Shown here: positions 27,001 through 35,052 of the stretch, one piece after another
Layout: every line of letters begins with the position of its first letter
Numbering within the stretch: the first letter of the stretch is position 1
DNA from: Acidobacteriaceae bacterium
GTDB lineage: Bacteria > Acidobacteriota > Terriglobia > Terriglobales > Acidobacteriaceae
Direction: 5' to 3'
NCBI GenBank assembly: GCA_003140075.1
Contig: PLIO01000120.1
Coordinates: 1-37,252 of the forward strand
DNA length: 37,252 nt
Made by a program: the position numbers and the translations under genes
Notes under the pieces: generated by a model
Database searches by the model: none
What the model was told of the DNA's origin: nothing
Seen by the model: only the letters and a program-made list of their open reading frames with translations

Positions 27001-27116
27001 TCCGCTGGAAGCTGAGCATTAGCAGGTATGTTCAGAGAAAGAAACGCACAGAGACTGGTTAAGACTAGGAATGAAATCGTGCGACTACGCATAACTGCGA
27101 CGAACGGACGGTACAT
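24024..27116 (-). CDS. Secreted kumamolisin-type S53 (sedolisin) peptidase with four Ig-like repeats
   Basis: A 1030-residue exported endopeptidase active in acid. Signal peptide to about residue 35; pro-kumamolisin activation domain about 60-225 (LLEEQHDPESPYYHQWLTP region); catalytic domain about 235-615. The triad is visible: Glu312 and Asp316 in EADLDVEW, Ser532 in GGTSAASP. Oxyanion Asp398 is in SAGDSGAAG. Calcium-site residues occur in FHDITSGNN and ATGLGSVDAS. From about 625 to the end there are four repeats of about 100 residues with a common pattern (GLPxGVxxxFxPxxxxxPGSG...TxxTATVSATGG), which look like Ig/Big-type domains used for surface display or substrate binding. The ATG at 27116 follows GGAGG by four bases. 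It probably digests external protein at low pH. Confidence 0.95.
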   Translation of the reverse strand: MYRPFVAVMRSRTISFLVLTSLCAFLSLNIPANAQLPAESQNPLLAEPHDRITSFVDDEQTVTLHGNRHPLAIPQYDTGAVAADFPMDRMVLTLLPDETQQETLDQLLEEQHDPESPYYHQWLTPQQYGEIFGVSEDDLAQVTGWLQGHGMTVEEVTAGRLSIVFSGTAGQVASSFHTRIHTYKIGHEVHHANTTDPSIPAAFAQVIGGVVSLHDFRSAPMHTGAHLPSPEFTSGGSYYLAPADFATIYDLGPLYQASINGSGQSVAIVARSNINIADVRQFRTSFGLPANDPQIIVNGTDPGIWSTGEETEADLDVEWSGAVAKNATIQFVVSKSTNSSDGTYLSAQYIVSHNLAPAMSMSFGMCEAALGTSGNSFINSLWQQAAAQGITVFVSAGDSGAAGCDASSASSATHGLAVNGLCSSPYSECVGGTEFHDTSNPSLYWSSSNAAGTQSSALSYIPEVVWNESGGGGLWATGGGASSIYAKPSWQAGTGVPADGKRDVPDVALTAAGHDGYLIYQNGGLYVVGGTSAASPSFAGIMALVVQHATARQGNANSVFYALASKQGTGGASVFHDITSGNNSVPGQTGFSATTGYDQATGLGSVDASVLVNHWSDGIIVPSFQVTPSASSVSVMPGSNNSVTLSVAVSGGFKGTVAFSVTGLPSGVTGAFTPASLPSPGSGGSVLKLTATIGATPGVYSATVSATSGSTKQQVSISVTVEATPTFALGAGATSISITAGGNSNEVTLTTRRNSTFNAAIALTVSGLPTGVSGIFTPATITALGSGRSVLKLAATSSAKAGTYTATVSATGGWVTQRKSISVKVAAAPTFSIAPSTASPNVAPGTSKTLTLTTLPNSTFNAAITFTAAGLPVGLTAHFSPSNVVPAPGSGATTMTLSAALRLAPKAYSVTVTATGGGVTQKETLTVNIPGLSLMASATGVTVSSTTKGTVQFTTAPLGGFSSSVALSVHGLPTGVTASFSPHTVASPGSGVSTLTLAKGTGAATGSSNITVAATGASLTETEAVRLTVK

Positions 27117-27272
27117 TCGGCCTCCGAGGCGAGATATGCCTCTAGTGCGTCATCGGCAGAAACGACGCGACACTGTAGGGATCAGCCCATCGTTCTAAGT
27201 AACCGGAGTAACCAGCTGGGGGGAACTGTCGGGAGGAAACTGAGGCGGCGAATGGGCCGGGGAATGCCGAGA

Positions 27273-27878
27273 TCAGAAGGTTTTATCGCTGAATATTTCG
27301 GCGGTAAAGGCTTCGATGGTTGCGCCCTTTCGCCATGCGTCCAGGGGCAGGCCGGCTTTGCGGCAAGTTTGTTCGAAGAACGTGGTGCGGTTCCAAGTGT
27401 GTTCGACCGGGACCTGGGGCAGCAGCAGGCCTCGGTGGCCATGCTGGCTAATGAGCAGACCGTGGTGGCCGACTTCGATTTCTTCGGCGGGAACCGGCTG
27501 TGGGGGCGAGAGAATACTCAGCTCGATTTCGAGATAAGGAGCCTCGTCGGCAGTGACGGGGGAAAAGCGATTGTCGTCGAACGCGGCGGCACGCGCGGTT
27601 TCCGCGACGGCGCGATAGGCTGAGCAGGTGGGCAGCACATAGCCGACGCATCCGCGCAATTCTCCGCCCAAGTACAGCGTCGTAAACGCGCCACGTGGTT
27701 CGGCGAGGTGCGGAGTCGGGGGATCGAAGGGAATCTCGCGTTTCTCCAGCGCAGTGCAAATGGAATCGTGCGCCAGGCGCAGCAGCAGGGTGCGCTCTTC
27801 CGGAGAGAACTCCTGTCGGGAGACCCCTGCCGAAGCGGCGATCGGCGGCGAATTATGTCGATGGGGCGACATCGGCAT
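27273..27878 (-). CDS. amrA: AMMECR1-domain protein (AmmeMemoRadiSam system protein A type)
   Basis: A protein of about 201 residues. The AMMECR1 core is plain: EPRGAFTTLYLGGELRGCVG (the LRGC-G hallmark), TARAAAFDDNRFSPVT, then LEIELSILSPPQPV and GLLISQHGHRGLLLPQV, and WRKGATIEAFTAEIF near the C-terminus. These are the expected conserved blocks in order. Biochemical function is unknown for the family; bacterial members often occur with MEMO and radical-SAM partners, none of which is in this window. The start is uncertain (27878 or 27872), without a clear ribosome site. The 5' end overlaps pgsA by 20-26 bp, so the two are probably cotranscribed and translationally coupled. Confidence 0.85.
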   Translation of the reverse strand: MPMSPHRHNSPPIAASAGVSRQEFSPEERTLLLRLAHDSICTALEKREIPFDPPTPHLAEPRGAFTTLYLGGELRGCVGYVLPTCSAYRAVAETARAAAFDDNRFSPVTADEAPYLEIELSILSPPQPVPAEEIEVGHHGLLISQHGHRGLLLPQVPVEHTWNRTTFFEQTCRKAGLPLDAWRKGATIEAFTAEIFSDKTF

Positions 27879-28539
27879 CGGCCGCTCGCGGCGTCGGCTG
27901 CGGCTTCGGGCGCCGGCTGAGAATGAAAGCTCGTCGGCGTCGGCGCTTGGAGACTCGCCCGTCAATCTTGGACCAGAAAGCGGCGAAGTAATCGACGGCC
28001 GAAACCAGCGAAACGCACACCACAAACCAGATGGCGGCGTAAGCGATCCAGTGCACGGGGAAAACGAAGTTCCCGTAGACTGGCCATTCCTTCCAGCGGT
28101 GGTCGAGAATAACCGCGACCACGGAGACGATCTGCACCACCATCTTGAACTTGCCCAGTTCGCTGGCTTCGATGGTGAAACCTTCCGACGCCGCGATGGA
28201 ACGCAACCCGCTCACCAGGAACTCGCGGCCAATGATGATGACGGCGATCCAGGCCGGAACCAGGCTGGGATTAAACTGCACCAGCACCACGAACGCGGCG
28301 GCGATCAGCAGTTTGTCCGCCATGGGGTCGAGCAGAATGCCCATGGTCGTGATCTGGCCACGCTTGCGCGCCAGGTAACCATCAATGCCATCGGTCATCG
28401 ATGCGGCGATGAATATCGCCGATGCCAGCAATTCCTTGGCGCCGTGATCGCTGCTGAAGTGATTGCTAGACAAGATCCAAAGCAGCAGAGGAATACTGCA
28501 GATGCGGATCAACGTGATGGAGTTAGGCAGGTTCACCAC
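27853..28539 (-). CDS. pgsA: CDP-diacylglycerol--glycerol-3-phosphate 3-phosphatidyltransferase
   Basis: A 228-residue integral membrane enzyme that makes phosphatidylglycerophosphate, the first step to phosphatidylglycerol and cardiolipin. The CDP-alcohol phosphatidyltransferase motif is complete: Asp50, Asp53-Gly54, Ala57-Arg58, Gly67, Asp71 and Asp75 (MTDGIDGYLARKRGQ and GILLDPMADK). LPNSITLIRI at the N-terminus and GREFLVSGLRSIAASEG in the middle are PgsA-specific. About five hydrophobic helices are present. The tail (about 195-228) is very basic and Arg-rich, longer than usual. Start is GTG, with another GTG one codon before. It precedes the AMMECR1 gene and overlaps it. Confidence 0.93.
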   Translation of the reverse strand: MVNLPNSITLIRICSIPLLLWILSSNHFSSDHGAKELLASAIFIAASMTDGIDGYLARKRGQITTMGILLDPMADKLLIAAAFVVLVQFNPSLVPAWIAVIIIGREFLVSGLRSIAASEGFTIEASELGKFKMVVQIVSVVAVILDHRWKEWPVYGNFVFPVHWIAYAAIWFVVCVSLVSAVDYFAAFWSKIDGRVSKRRRRRAFILSRRPKPQPTPRAADADVAPST

Positions 28540-28674
28540 AGCTCAGCAAGGTTTCCGGAAGGCGGCCGGAAGACAATTGTGATTATCCTCCACGCTGAGA
28601 GGGAACGCAATCAACGGGATGGTAGTTTGTGCACGGGAGTCCTGGGGAGGTTCCGGAGTGGAATCTGCTCGCGA

Positions 28675-29019
28675 TTATTTTGGTGTGGCGGGAGTCGTTG
28701 CACCCGGCTTCGGCTGCTTGGCGATAATCTGATCTTTGATCTTGTCGTAAGCCGCCTGCGGAATAATTTTCTTATGCACCAGATCAAGCTTTGTGCGATA
28801 GGGACGGCCCGCAATGATTTTTTGTGAATAAGCATCGCCGATCCCGGGCAGGGCCTTGAGTTGATCGGCAGTCGCGGTGTTGATGTCGAGTTTGTCTGCG
28901 GCCGCGGCCGGCGGCGCTGCGGCTGCATAACCGTGCGCGGGCGCAACAGCGCGCAACATCAGGGACACAAGCAGCAAAGGCAATATCCGCGCGAATAGTC
29001 TCTTGGCGCGCAAGCTCAT
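28675..29019 (-). CDS. ComEA-like exported helix-hairpin-helix protein
   Basis: A 114-residue protein with an N-terminal hydrophobic signal or anchor (about 10-32, [19 protein letters not shown]), an Ala/Pro linker, and a double helix-hairpin-helix domain. [19 protein letters not shown] (45-62) is the ComEA signature; [19 protein letters not shown] follows. ComEA binds duplex DNA at the cell surface during uptake for transformation; related small HhH proteins also occur without a competence role. Lys/Pro/Thr-rich end. The ATG has GGAGGGAG five bases upstream. No comEC or other competence gene is nearby. Confidence 0.88.
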   Translation of the reverse strand: MSLRAKRLFARILPLLLVSLMLRAVAPAHGYAAAAPPAAAADKLDINTATADQLKALPGIGDAYSQKIIAGRPYRTKLDLVHKKIIPQAAYDKIKDQIIAKQPKPGATTPATPK

Positions 29020-29080
29020 AATTTCTCCCTCCGCGAATCCTCAGCACTCCGCGCCGCAAATCCTTCGCTTTCTTAACCGG

Positions 29081-29108
29081 CAACTGGGTACTGACAACTG
29101 GCAACTGG
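29081..29108. repeat. Three copies of CAACTGG between gdhA and comEA-like genes
   Basis: CAACTGG occurs at 29081-29087, 29095-29101 and 29102-29108, directly before the TTTTATG at the gdhA stop. Short low-complexity spacer; no function evident. Confidence 0.5.
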
Positions 29109-29110
29109 TT

Positions 29111-30388
29111 TTATGCGTAAATCCCGCGCTGGCGGATGGTATAAGCCACGCGGTCGATCGCCAGCATGTAGGCTGCGATGCGATTGTTCACCTTGTGGGT
29201 CTCGGCATAGCGCACCACATCGCCGAATGACGAGATCATGATCTCTTCCAGTTGCTCGTTGACTACGGACTCCTTCCAGAAGTAGCCCTGGCGGTCCTGC
29301 ACCCACTCGAAGTACGAAGTCGTTACGCCGCCGGCGTTGGCCAGGATGTCTGGAATCACGAACACTCCCTTGTCGGTTAAAACATCATCTGCGGCCGAGG
29401 TGGTGGGACCGTTCGCGCCCTCCGCCAGGATGCGGCACTTCACCCGGTCGACGTTGCGCGAGGTAATGACATTTTCCGTCGCAGCGGGAATCAGAATCTC
29501 GCAATCCGTGGTGAGCAACTCCGCGGCATCATACGCTTCTGCGCCCGGGAAGCCGTGCACGGTTCCGTTTTTCTGGCGATATTCGACCAAGCCGTTCAAG
29601 TCGATTCCGTTCTTGTTGTAGAGGCCGCCGCCCACTTCCGCGATACCCACAACCTTGTATCCGGCCTGGTGCATGAGTTGAGCGGCATTCGATCCCACGT
29701 TGCCGAACCCCTGCACAATTACGCGGCTGCTCTCGCGCGACAGCCCCAGCTTCTTGATCGCTTCATCGCAGACGACCATCACTCCGCGGCCGGTAGCCTC
29801 GCGGCGTCCGCGGGAGCCGCCGATATTGATGGGCTTGCCGGTTACGCACGCGGTCACGGTCTGCCGCATGTGCATGGAGTATGTATCCATCATCCATGCC
29901 ATGATCTGTTCATTCGTGTTCACGTCCGGCGCGGGCACGTCTTTTTCCGGTCCGATGAATTCGATCAGCTCCGAGGTATAGCGCCTTGTCATGCGCTCGA
30001 TTTCGCCCATCGACATCTTGTGCGGGTCGCAGATCACCCCGCCCTTCGCCCCGCCAAAAGGAATGTTGACCACAGCGCACTTCCAGGTCATCCAGCTGGC
30101 CAGCGCGCGCACTTCATCGAGCGTGACGTCTGGCGCATAGCGGATGCCGCCTTTGGCCGGCCCGCGCGCAATCGAGTGCTGCACGCGAAACCCGGTGAAC
30201 ACCTCGAGATGCCCATCATCCATCTGCACCGGAATGTAGACCGTGAGTTCGCGGTTGGGATACCGCAGAACCCGCCACAAGCCGTCGTCAAGATTGAGCT
30301 TCTGCGCAGCCAGGTCAAAACGCGCCCGCTGCGACTCCCATGGGTTGCTTTCTTTGTCGATGTGCAGTGGAGCAGTCATCGTAGTCAT
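29111..30388 (-). CDS. gdhA: Glutamate dehydrogenase (Glu/Leu/Phe/Val family)
   Basis: A 425-residue dehydrogenase that interconverts glutamate and 2-oxoglutarate plus ammonia. Substrate-binding Lys79 lies in [11 protein letters not shown] and catalytic Lys115 in FGGAKGG. Asp155 lies in PAPDVNT. The Rossmann loop [10 protein letters not shown] starts at Gly227. The acid that follows the second strand (IAEVGGG) leans to NAD, but the coenzyme cannot be settled by eye. The length fits the hexameric class of small GDH. Start at 30388 is chosen for GGAG nine bases upstream and the usual protein start. An upstream start at 30493 would add 35 residues of unrelated sequence. It probably links carbon and nitrogen metabolism in amino acid catabolism. 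Confidence 0.95.
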   Translation of the reverse strand: MTTMTAPLHIDKESNPWESQRARFDLAAQKLNLDDGLWRVLRYPNRELTVYIPVQMDDGHLEVFTGFRVQHSIARGPAKGGIRYAPDVTLDEVRALASWMTWKCAVVNIPFGGAKGGVICDPHKMSMGEIERMTRRYTSELIEFIGPEKDVPAPDVNTNEQIMAWMMDTYSMHMRQTVTACVTGKPINIGGSRGRREATGRGVMVVCDEAIKKLGLSRESSRVIVQGFGNVGSNAAQLMHQAGYKVVGIAEVGGGLYNKNGIDLNGLVEYRQKNGTVHGFPGAEAYDAAELLTTDCEILIPAATENVITSRNVDRVKCRILAEGANGPTTSAADDVLTDKGVFVIPDILANAGGVTTSYFEWVQDRQGYFWKESVVNEQLEEIMISSFGDVVRYAETHKVNNRIAAYMLAIDRVAYTIRQRGIYA

Positions 30389-30520
30389 AAGAGTGGTCTC
30401 CGGAATGATTGCGATTCGAGGTTTTGGCCGGCGCCGGGACGAGTTCCCGGAGTAATCGGGCAAACGTTCAGAGTATATGAGCCGGGACGGCACGGAAGCA
30501 AGGCTCGGAGGGTATAGGTA

Positions 30521-30536
30521 GTGTCTGAAATGACAC
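30521..30536. promoter_or_regulatory. Small inverted repeat upstream of gdhA
   Basis: GTGTC and GACAC are separated by six bases, about 135 bp before the gdhA start. It may be a regulator site; evidence is limited to the symmetry. Confidence 0.3.
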
Positions 30537-30581
30537 GGCGAAGGTCATGCCACAGCGTTTAAGACAGTACCCGGTATAGCA

Positions 30582-30608
30582 GTGGTAGTGGGCCCGACCC
30601 ACTACCAC
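30582..30608. repeat. Perfect 11-bp inverted repeat behind the secreted beta-helix gene
   Basis: Arms GTGGTAGTGGG and CCCACTACCAC with a CCCGA loop, about 70 bases past the stop of the minus-strand gene at 30677. Either a transcription terminator without T tail or a mobile or REP-like palindrome. It has no partner copy in the window that I can see. Confidence 0.55.
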
Positions 30609-30676
30609 AAGACGGAGTTCCAATTCAGGATGCGTTCTGTCCCAAGCTCCTTGACTGATGTCAATAAGCCTCGGTC

Positions 30677-32116
30677 TTATTTGATGTCCTGCCACCCTGC
30701 CCCCGAGCCAGAGCCTCCGAGGCAAACATATAGCGTATCGTTGCTTCCGCTTGAGCCAGAGGTGTTTGAGTATAAGCTTCCCGCGGTACAGGAGGAGCCT
30801 ACCGTTAACGACGCGGAACCAACGCTCCAATTGGGCCAATTCGGGCTGGTGGTGAACCTCGAATATCCAGCATTTGAGACCGCTTCACCCAGGACGTATA
30901 TGCCGACGTGAGCGTCGGAGACCGAAGTAGAGGATACTTCATCCCTGATGATGTCGCCCCCTGAACTTGAGTTTGTCGCGCCAATAATGCTGGCGTCCGT
31001 AACCACATTCGAGGAGCTACCGCAAGAAATGCCGGCGCATAGGTGAATGAGGTTCCCACTGCCGAAAGCCCCGCTGATGTTTAACAGAGTGTTACTTTGT
31101 GCCGAACCGTTGGCGCCAACCTGGATGCCGTCCCCGAAACCGGTAATGAAGACATCCTCAATCGAGTTGCTGGGAGAATCTACGTTCACCGCAACGCTGG
31201 GAATTGTCGTGGATAGATTCGAACACGTGAGTCCATGGATTCCTCGCGTGGGTGCGCCGATAATTTGGGCGCAGACTGTAGTGCCGGCTGGCGTGACGCC
31301 GCTGGGGTATTCGAAGCGGATATTGGTATAAGGCCCGGAGTTTTGAGCGCCCATACTTCCGCTTGCGCCTACCTGAAGGCCCGTTCCCTTTACCCGATAG
31401 AACGTTACGCGGTTCACGTAACTCAGCTCCTGGGAGTATTGGTTTTGAATGCCGATAACTCCTGCGACGTTGGCTCCGTCGATGCGCAAATCTTCAACTG
31501 CAACGTCATTGCATACGTTGCTGGTCGCCGGGCACGGAACGGGCGTGCCGCTCGATCCGCCCATCTCAATCATCGGACCGGACACGCCAGGCCCAGCTTG
31601 CAGGGTCGTAACGAACGTATCATTGGCCCCCGAGCCAACGCCAATGATTCTCGTTCTGTCAGGCAGCACCCAGGGAGTTGCGGTGGACTTTAGACCGATG
31701 GTTCCCGCCGGAAGCAAAATAACCGCGTTGGGAAATGAAGTGAAGGATTGCTGCCCGGAGGAACTGCTCCATGGGCTGTAGTTACAGGTAAGGGCTCCCG
31801 AGGACGAGCTCGAATTGCTCGTATTGATGCCACGCGCGTCGATGACCCCGGCGCCGTTGTATGGGGACAGGGTCAAAAGATACAGAGCGTAGTTTATCCT
31901 GAAGCAAACGTCATGGGTTGCGGTACTGGGGAGTACGCTGGCGTCTATGAAACTCGACGAGCCCACAATGGACGAATTTGTCGTACCGCTGTAGACGGCA
32001 TTGTTTCCAGCGGCCTGAGCCGCGGCCCGATTCGGTGCCACTAACAACCAGGTCAGAAGGAGGACGGAGGTCGTACGCAGGCAGTGGGAGGCTGTAAGCT
32101 TTCTTGCGGTTTTCAT
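30677..32116 (-). CDS. Secreted beta-helix-like protein, paralogue 1
   Basis: A 479-residue exported protein with signal MKTARKLTASHCLRTTSVLL...AAAQ. The start at 32116 is fixed by AAGGAGA seven bases upstream. The body contains blocks typical of right-handed beta-helix (pectate-lyase-like) proteins: GAGVIDARGI, NAVILLPAGTIGLKS, WVLPDRTRIIGVGS, VAVEDLRIDGANV, LSYVNRVTFYRVKGTG, NSIEDVFITGFGDGIQVG. No catalytic lyase or hydrolase residues can be assigned. The C-terminus ends with a separate tail, GSLYSNTSG...NDTLYVCLG...WQDIK, also found on the neighbouring gene's protein. Its neighbour at 32253 is a clear paralogue in the same order and orientation. Four or more cysteines suggest disulphides outside the cytoplasm. 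Confidence 0.78.
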   Translation of the reverse strand: MKTARKLTASHCLRTTSVLLLTWLLVAPNRAAAQAAGNNAVYSGTTNSSIVGSSSFIDASVLPSTATHDVCFRINYALYLLTLSPYNGAGVIDARGINTSNSSSSSGALTCNYSPWSSSSGQQSFTSFPNAVILLPAGTIGLKSTATPWVLPDRTRIIGVGSGANDTFVTTLQAGPGVSGPMIEMGGSSGTPVPCPATSNVCNDVAVEDLRIDGANVAGVIGIQNQYSQELSYVNRVTFYRVKGTGLQVGASGSMGAQNSGPYTNIRFEYPSGVTPAGTTVCAQIIGAPTRGIHGLTCSNLSTTIPSVAVNVDSPSNSIEDVFITGFGDGIQVGANGSAQSNTLLNISGAFGSGNLIHLCAGISCGSSSNVVTDASIIGATNSSSGGDIIRDEVSSTSVSDAHVGIYVLGEAVSNAGYSRFTTSPNWPNWSVGSASLTVGSSCTAGSLYSNTSGSSGSNDTLYVCLGGSGSGAGWQDIK

Positions 32117-32252
32117 CAGATTTCTCCTTGTGATAGTGGGCGCAACGGCCCGATCTTTGTTTGGAATTTCCACGCAGTTCACGACTCGGTGGCTACCTAC
32201 GCTGCCACCAACGCTACAAGGATTGCAATTCGCTAAACCTAGGGTCACAGTT

Positions 32253-33740
32253 TTACTTAATGTTCATCCAGGTAGAGCTTGCGGCAGGCCCAAGACATAC
32301 CCACAAGGTGTCGTTGGCGGCGCCGCCGTTGGTTTGATTGGAGTACAAACTTCCCACAGGACAGCCTCCGCTCGCCGTTGTTGGCGTGCCACTTCCGGTG
32401 AGCCAGGTTGGAGCCACAGTCGTCGAGGTGGACGCTGGGCTATGCGAAGAAGTTGTGAAACGCGAAATCCCTGCATTCGTCGTGGTATCGCCCAGGGCAT
32501 ACGTTCCGACAGTAACTGGGGTCATGTTGGTGATGGGCGGGCCCTGAAAAATTGTGTCGGTAACGTCGTCTTCCAGGGCGTTCGTGATACCGCCGCCACC
32601 ATTGGTGTGCTCCGTAAGCAGGCCAAAGATGGTCTGATCGCCCACCGTTATTGTGCTTCGGCTTGCGCACGGCGACGTGCTCGGTGAGAAGGAACCGCAG
32701 ATTTCAACAAGGTTCATGACGGGCCCAGCTCCGTCGCCTGCGTCGTTGTTGACGAGCGTATTGCCGTACACGTTCACGTCCGATTCGGTTCCAATGGCAA
32801 TGCCGTCATAGAAGCCCTCGACGTGGAGGTCCTCGATGCTGTTGCCAGACCCGTTCAGCCGGATGCAGACGGCCGGATCCGTACTGTTCGAGCCTCCGCC
32901 ACAACTCGATGTTTCCTTGCACACACAGGTCATGCCGTGGATGCCATGGGTCGAGGATGCTTCAAGATCGACGCATTCCCCTTGTTTATAGGGTTGGCAG
33001 GTTAGATTCGAATACGGACCCGAACCCTGCGTCGCAGTGGCAGCGGCTATGTACAGTGCCGCGCTCGCTCCCGTACCCTGGAAATGCGTAAAAGTTACGT
33101 GGTCCACATAGCTCAAGTCGCCAGCGTACTGGTTCGATATCCCCGGCACCGTCAGCTCGTTTCCATCGAGGATCAATTGTTCAACAGATACACCAGAACA
33201 GGCGGCCGTGCAGAACTGAATCATCACCGCCAGGCCAGAAGCTCCCGCCTTCAGAGTACTTCCAACGTTGTTGGTTTCGTTATTGATCTCGCCAATGACT
33301 TTGGTTTGCCCAGGCAGTACCCATGCAGCGCTGGCCGAGGTGATGGTGATCGTGCCCCCTGGCAGCAAGACGGTGGAGGGAACAGTTACGCCGTTCCATG
33401 GATTGACCGAGCAGTTCATGGAAGAGTTCAAAGAGTTGATCCCGCGAGCATCCACAACCGCTCCAGTGGATGGGTAGTTATTGGTTAGAGCTGTGTTTAT
33501 TCGCGTGCAAACGTCGGTTCCCGTTCCCGCAGCCCCGAAGAGGCTTGCATCGATGAAAGCGGACGAGGCCGCCATTGTTGTCGAACCGGAACAAGTCGCG
33601 TAGATAGTGTTATTCCCCAACTGTGGAGTCGGACAGGTTTGAGCCTCCGCCTGGGGGGAACGGAGCGAAAGCCCAGCCGCGAGAGCGGCGATGGCGATGC
33701 CGGAGAAGATACCACGCACCTCTGAGTTTGTGATCCTCAC
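32253..33740 (-). CDS. Secreted beta-helix-like protein, paralogue 2
   Basis: A 495-residue exported protein with signal MRITNSEVRGIFSGIAIAAL...AEAQ. The GTG start at 33740 has GGAGGATAAC directly before it. It shares with the downstream paralogue the blocks GAVVDARGINSLNSS, SAAWVLPGQTKVIGEI, ISNQYAGDLSYVDHVTF, THGIHGMTC, NSIEDLHVEGFYDGIAIG, and an end of the type GSLYSNQTNGGAANDTLWVCLG...WMNIK. The central WVLPGQT and IDAR blocks resemble pectate-lyase superfamily repeats, but no active-site triad can be seen. It may be a surface or extracellular binding protein. It stands first in a two-gene unit; the gap to the next gene is 136 bp. Confidence 0.78.
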   Translation of the reverse strand: MRITNSEVRGIFSGIAIAALAAGLSLRSPQAEAQTCPTPQLGNNTIYATCSGSTTMAASSAFIDASLFGAAGTGTDVCTRINTALTNNYPSTGAVVDARGINSLNSSMNCSVNPWNGVTVPSTVLLPGGTITITSASAAWVLPGQTKVIGEINNETNNVGSTLKAGASGLAVMIQFCTAACSGVSVEQLILDGNELTVPGISNQYAGDLSYVDHVTFTHFQGTGASAALYIAAATATQGSGPYSNLTCQPYKQGECVDLEASSTHGIHGMTCVCKETSSCGGGSNSTDPAVCIRLNGSGNSIEDLHVEGFYDGIAIGTESDVNVYGNTLVNNDAGDGAGPVMNLVEICGSFSPSTSPCASRSTITVGDQTIFGLLTEHTNGGGGITNALEDDVTDTIFQGPPITNMTPVTVGTYALGDTTTNAGISRFTTSSHSPASTSTTVAPTWLTGSGTPTTASGGCPVGSLYSNQTNGGAANDTLWVCLGPAASSTWMNIK

Positions 33741-33919
33741 GTTATCCTCCTGAGAGTGTTGAATGTGTGAGTGAGCAAGAAAAGGCTCTGGTGATAGTTT
33801 TAAGCTGACTGCAGCGAGGCAGTAGGGTACATGAAATCCGGATGTGCAAAGAGGAAGGCTTGCTTTAGTTCGCGATTCGTAAAAAGCGAGGCAGCGCCGC
33901 CATTTAGCGGTTGGAAAAC

Positions 33920-34741
33920 CTAAAGCACGATTTCCATCCCCTCAGCCGCCGCCCGCACTTTGGGATAGTAGTTGCGCGCTTCTTTCACGACTTTGTCGAT
34001 GACAGCGTCGGTGTGCTCGGGATCGTGATGGAAGAGGATAAGTTCCTTAGCGCCGCTCTCCATCACTACGTTGACCGCTTCCCGCCAATGGCTGTGCCCC
34101 CAGCCGCGGCGGCGCGCTTCGTATTCCTCCGGAAGATACTGCGCATCGTAGATGAGGATGTCCGCCCCTTCGGCCAGCTTGCGCACGGCCTTGTCGAAGT
34201 CGGGATCGCCGGGCTCGTTGTCGGTGGCGTAGACCAGGATTCCATCTTTCGTCTCCAGCCGGAAGCCCATGCATCCCTGCGGATGGTTAAGCCACGCAGT
34301 CTGTAGCTGGACGCCGTCCTCGATCGTAATGCGGCCGCTCTCGATATCGTAGAAATCGCGTTGCGCCTTCATCTCGTCGATTTTTACCGGGAAGTAAGGC
34401 GCCGCCATCTGATCGGCCAGCACCTGCTTCAGGCTGCGCGTTCGTGCGGAACACTGAAAGTGGAAGCGGTTCTCCGCGTTGGCATATAAAGGCCGGAAGA
34501 ACGGCATGCCCTGTATGTGGTCCCAGTGAAAGTGCGAGACGAAAACGTGCGCGGAAAACGGCCGCTCGCCGAATTCGCTTTGCAGTTGCTGGCCGAGCAC
34601 ACGGAATCCCGTGCCGCAATCGAAGATGTAGATGCGGTCGCCGAGGCGCACCTCGACACAGGAGGTGTTGCCTCCATACCGCATATTCTCGGGTTGTGGC
34701 GTCGGCGTGGAACCGCGCACGCCCCAGAACTTGATCCGCAT
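33920..34741 (-). CDS. MBL-fold metal-dependent hydrolase
   Basis: A 273-residue cytoplasmic metallo-beta-lactamase-fold protein. The dinuclear site motif is VSHFHWDHIQG (His70, His72, Asp74, His75). The other ligands should come from the NHPQG histidine (about 153), YATDNE and LIYDAQY aspartates, and the final FHHDPEHTD. The N-terminal WGVRGSTPTPQPENMRYGGNTSC segment and this spacing recall the family of MBL hydrolases near response-regulator and cyclic-nucleotide phosphodiesterase-like enzymes. The substrate is unknown, possibly a phosphodiester. The gene is divergent from trpE; the 310-bp spacer holds both upstream regions. Confidence 0.85.
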   Translation of the reverse strand: MRIKFWGVRGSTPTPQPENMRYGGNTSCVEVRLGDRIYIFDCGTGFRVLGQQLQSEFGERPFSAHVFVSHFHWDHIQGMPFFRPLYANAENRFHFQCSARTRSLKQVLADQMAAPYFPVKIDEMKAQRDFYDIESGRITIEDGVQLQTAWLNHPQGCMGFRLETKDGILVYATDNEPGDPDFDKAVRKLAEGADILIYDAQYLPEEYEARRRGWGHSHWREAVNVVMESGAKELILFHHDPEHTDAVIDKVVKEARNYYPKVRAAAEGMEIVL

Positions 34742-35052
34742 AGGTTCGTGAACCGCACGAGGGCCCGATTGCCTGGTAACTTCCTTGTATCTTCCGATGA
34801 TAGCGTGCGCCCGTCAATTGCCGGATTGGTTCACCCGGTTACTATATTGCAGACGGTTTCATGGGATAGCGAGAGTACGCTGGGCGCTGACCGCGCGAGT
34901 GGGGAGTCCGGCTAAGTTCCTTGTTTTAAAGTGCTTGAGCCAGAAACGAATCGAGGTCATCCCCGCCCGGCAGCGTCTACCCTATAATTTAAGCTCGCGG
35001 AGGCGGTGCCAATCTGTGCGTGCATCACCCTGAACGCAGCTTAATCTATCCC
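34742..35052. other. Divergent spacer between MBL hydrolase and trpE
   Basis: No gene is seen. A perfect -10 hexamer TATAAT occurs at 34983-34988 on the plus strand, 65 bases before trpE; its -35 is weak. On the minus strand TTGACG (34817-34812) has a poor -10 partner. A trp leader peptide or T-box is not evident. Confidence 0.5.
34983..34988 (+). promoter_or_regulatory. Candidate -10 element for trpE
   Basis: TATAAT matches the sigma-70 consensus at all six bases. No recognisable -35 lies 16-18 bases upstream, so the promoter may need an activator or be an accident of composition. Confidence 0.4.

Noticed and set aside
34920-35052. Tryptophan leader peptide or attenuator before trpE
   Set aside because: No short frame with adjacent Trp codons and no terminator/antiterminator pair could be seen.
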